Shown here one piece after another: positions 6,482 to 6,575 of a stretch of 6,575 bases of DNA (positions within the stretch are counted from its first letter, which is position 1; each line of letters starts with the position of its first letter). The position numbers were made by a program, and so were the translations under genes. The notes beneath the pieces were generated by a model, which was given only the letters and a program-made list of their open reading frames with translations, was not told the DNA's origin and did no database searches. This stretch comes from an uncultured Hyphomonadaceae bacterium (GTDB lineage: Bacteria; Pseudomonadota; Alphaproteobacteria; Caulobacterales; Hyphomonadaceae), in NCBI GenBank assembly GCA_938049795.1, contig CALLCD010000107.1:1-6575 (forward strand), in the 5' to 3' direction.

Positions 6482-6575
6482 ATGCCAACCTTAGCGCTAG
6501 TGGATGACGACGAGAACATTGTCACCTCATTAAAAATTTTCTTTGAAGCGGAGGGTTATCAGGTCCGCACCTATT
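6482..6575 (+). CDS. chvI: Two-component response regulator, ChvI-like, 3' end beyond the window
   Basis: Only 31 codons are visible. They read MPTLALVDDDENIVTS, then a helix ending in FFEAEGYQVRTY. This is the first beta-strand, acidic pocket (D8, D9, D10) and first helix of a receiver (CheY-like) domain. The VDDDxNIxTS...EAEGYxVxTY wording is that of the alphaproteobacterial ChvI/BvrR/ExoR-linked regulators. These are phosphorylated by the sensor kinase ChvG and control envelope, acid-stress and host-interaction genes through an OmpR-type DNA-binding domain. The phosphorylated Asp, the DNA-binding domain and any kinase gene are outside the window. The receiver assignment is firm, and the ChvI identity is likely but rests on a short stretch. 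In many alphaproteobacteria a divergent pckA lies just upstream of chvI, and it is not seen here. Confidence 0.7.
   Translation, partial: MPTLALVDDDENIVTSLKIFFEAEGYQVRTY

Noticed and set aside
6211..6525. Minus-strand 104-codon frame over the spacer before the response regulator
   Set aside because: It overlaps both flanking genes, has no Shine-Dalgarno site and a Ser/Gly/Arg-rich composition with no recognisable motif.

Overview
The window looks like chromosomal DNA of an alphaproteobacterium with a moderately high GC content (about 60-65% in the polA lines I counted by hand). This rests on an ExoI-III-proficient DNA polymerase I ending in an NWGDAH tail, a MutM of alphaproteobacterial style, and a ChvI-like response regulator start at the right edge. 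Sphingomonadales or Hyphomonadales would fit, but the sequence alone does not settle the order.

Layout. Bases 1-735 (+) are the 3' part of mutM (formamidopyrimidine-DNA glycosylase), cut by the window edge. Its stop overlaps (ATGA) the start of a DASS/SLC13-family anion symporter at 732-2171 (+), so the two are probably co-transcribed and perhaps translationally coupled. A convergent unrecognised small membrane protein follows at 2192-2767 (-), only 20 bp from the symporter stop. A 134-bp divergent spacer (2768-2901) holds a nested inverted repeat. Then comes a complete polA (2902-5685, +) with all 5'-nuclease, proofreading and polymerase motifs. Twenty-eight bases later starts a clearly AT-richer gene (5714-6268, +; about 42% GC) for a membrane-anchored pentapeptide-repeat protein. 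It has a strong Shine-Dalgarno site and an extended -10-like element at the very end of polA. A 213-bp spacer with no convincing gene leads to the first 31 codons of a response regulator resembling ChvI (6482 to window end).

How the genes relate. mutM and polA both serve DNA repair: MutM excises oxidised purines and Pol I fills the resulting gaps. They are separated by transport and membrane genes and are not one operon. The response regulator would begin a two-component cassette outside the window. The pentapeptide gene is the compositional outlier and the most accessory-looking element. I see no CRISPR array, insertion sequence, tRNA, rRNA or multi-gene defence system here, and most of the window is ordinary housekeeping DNA.
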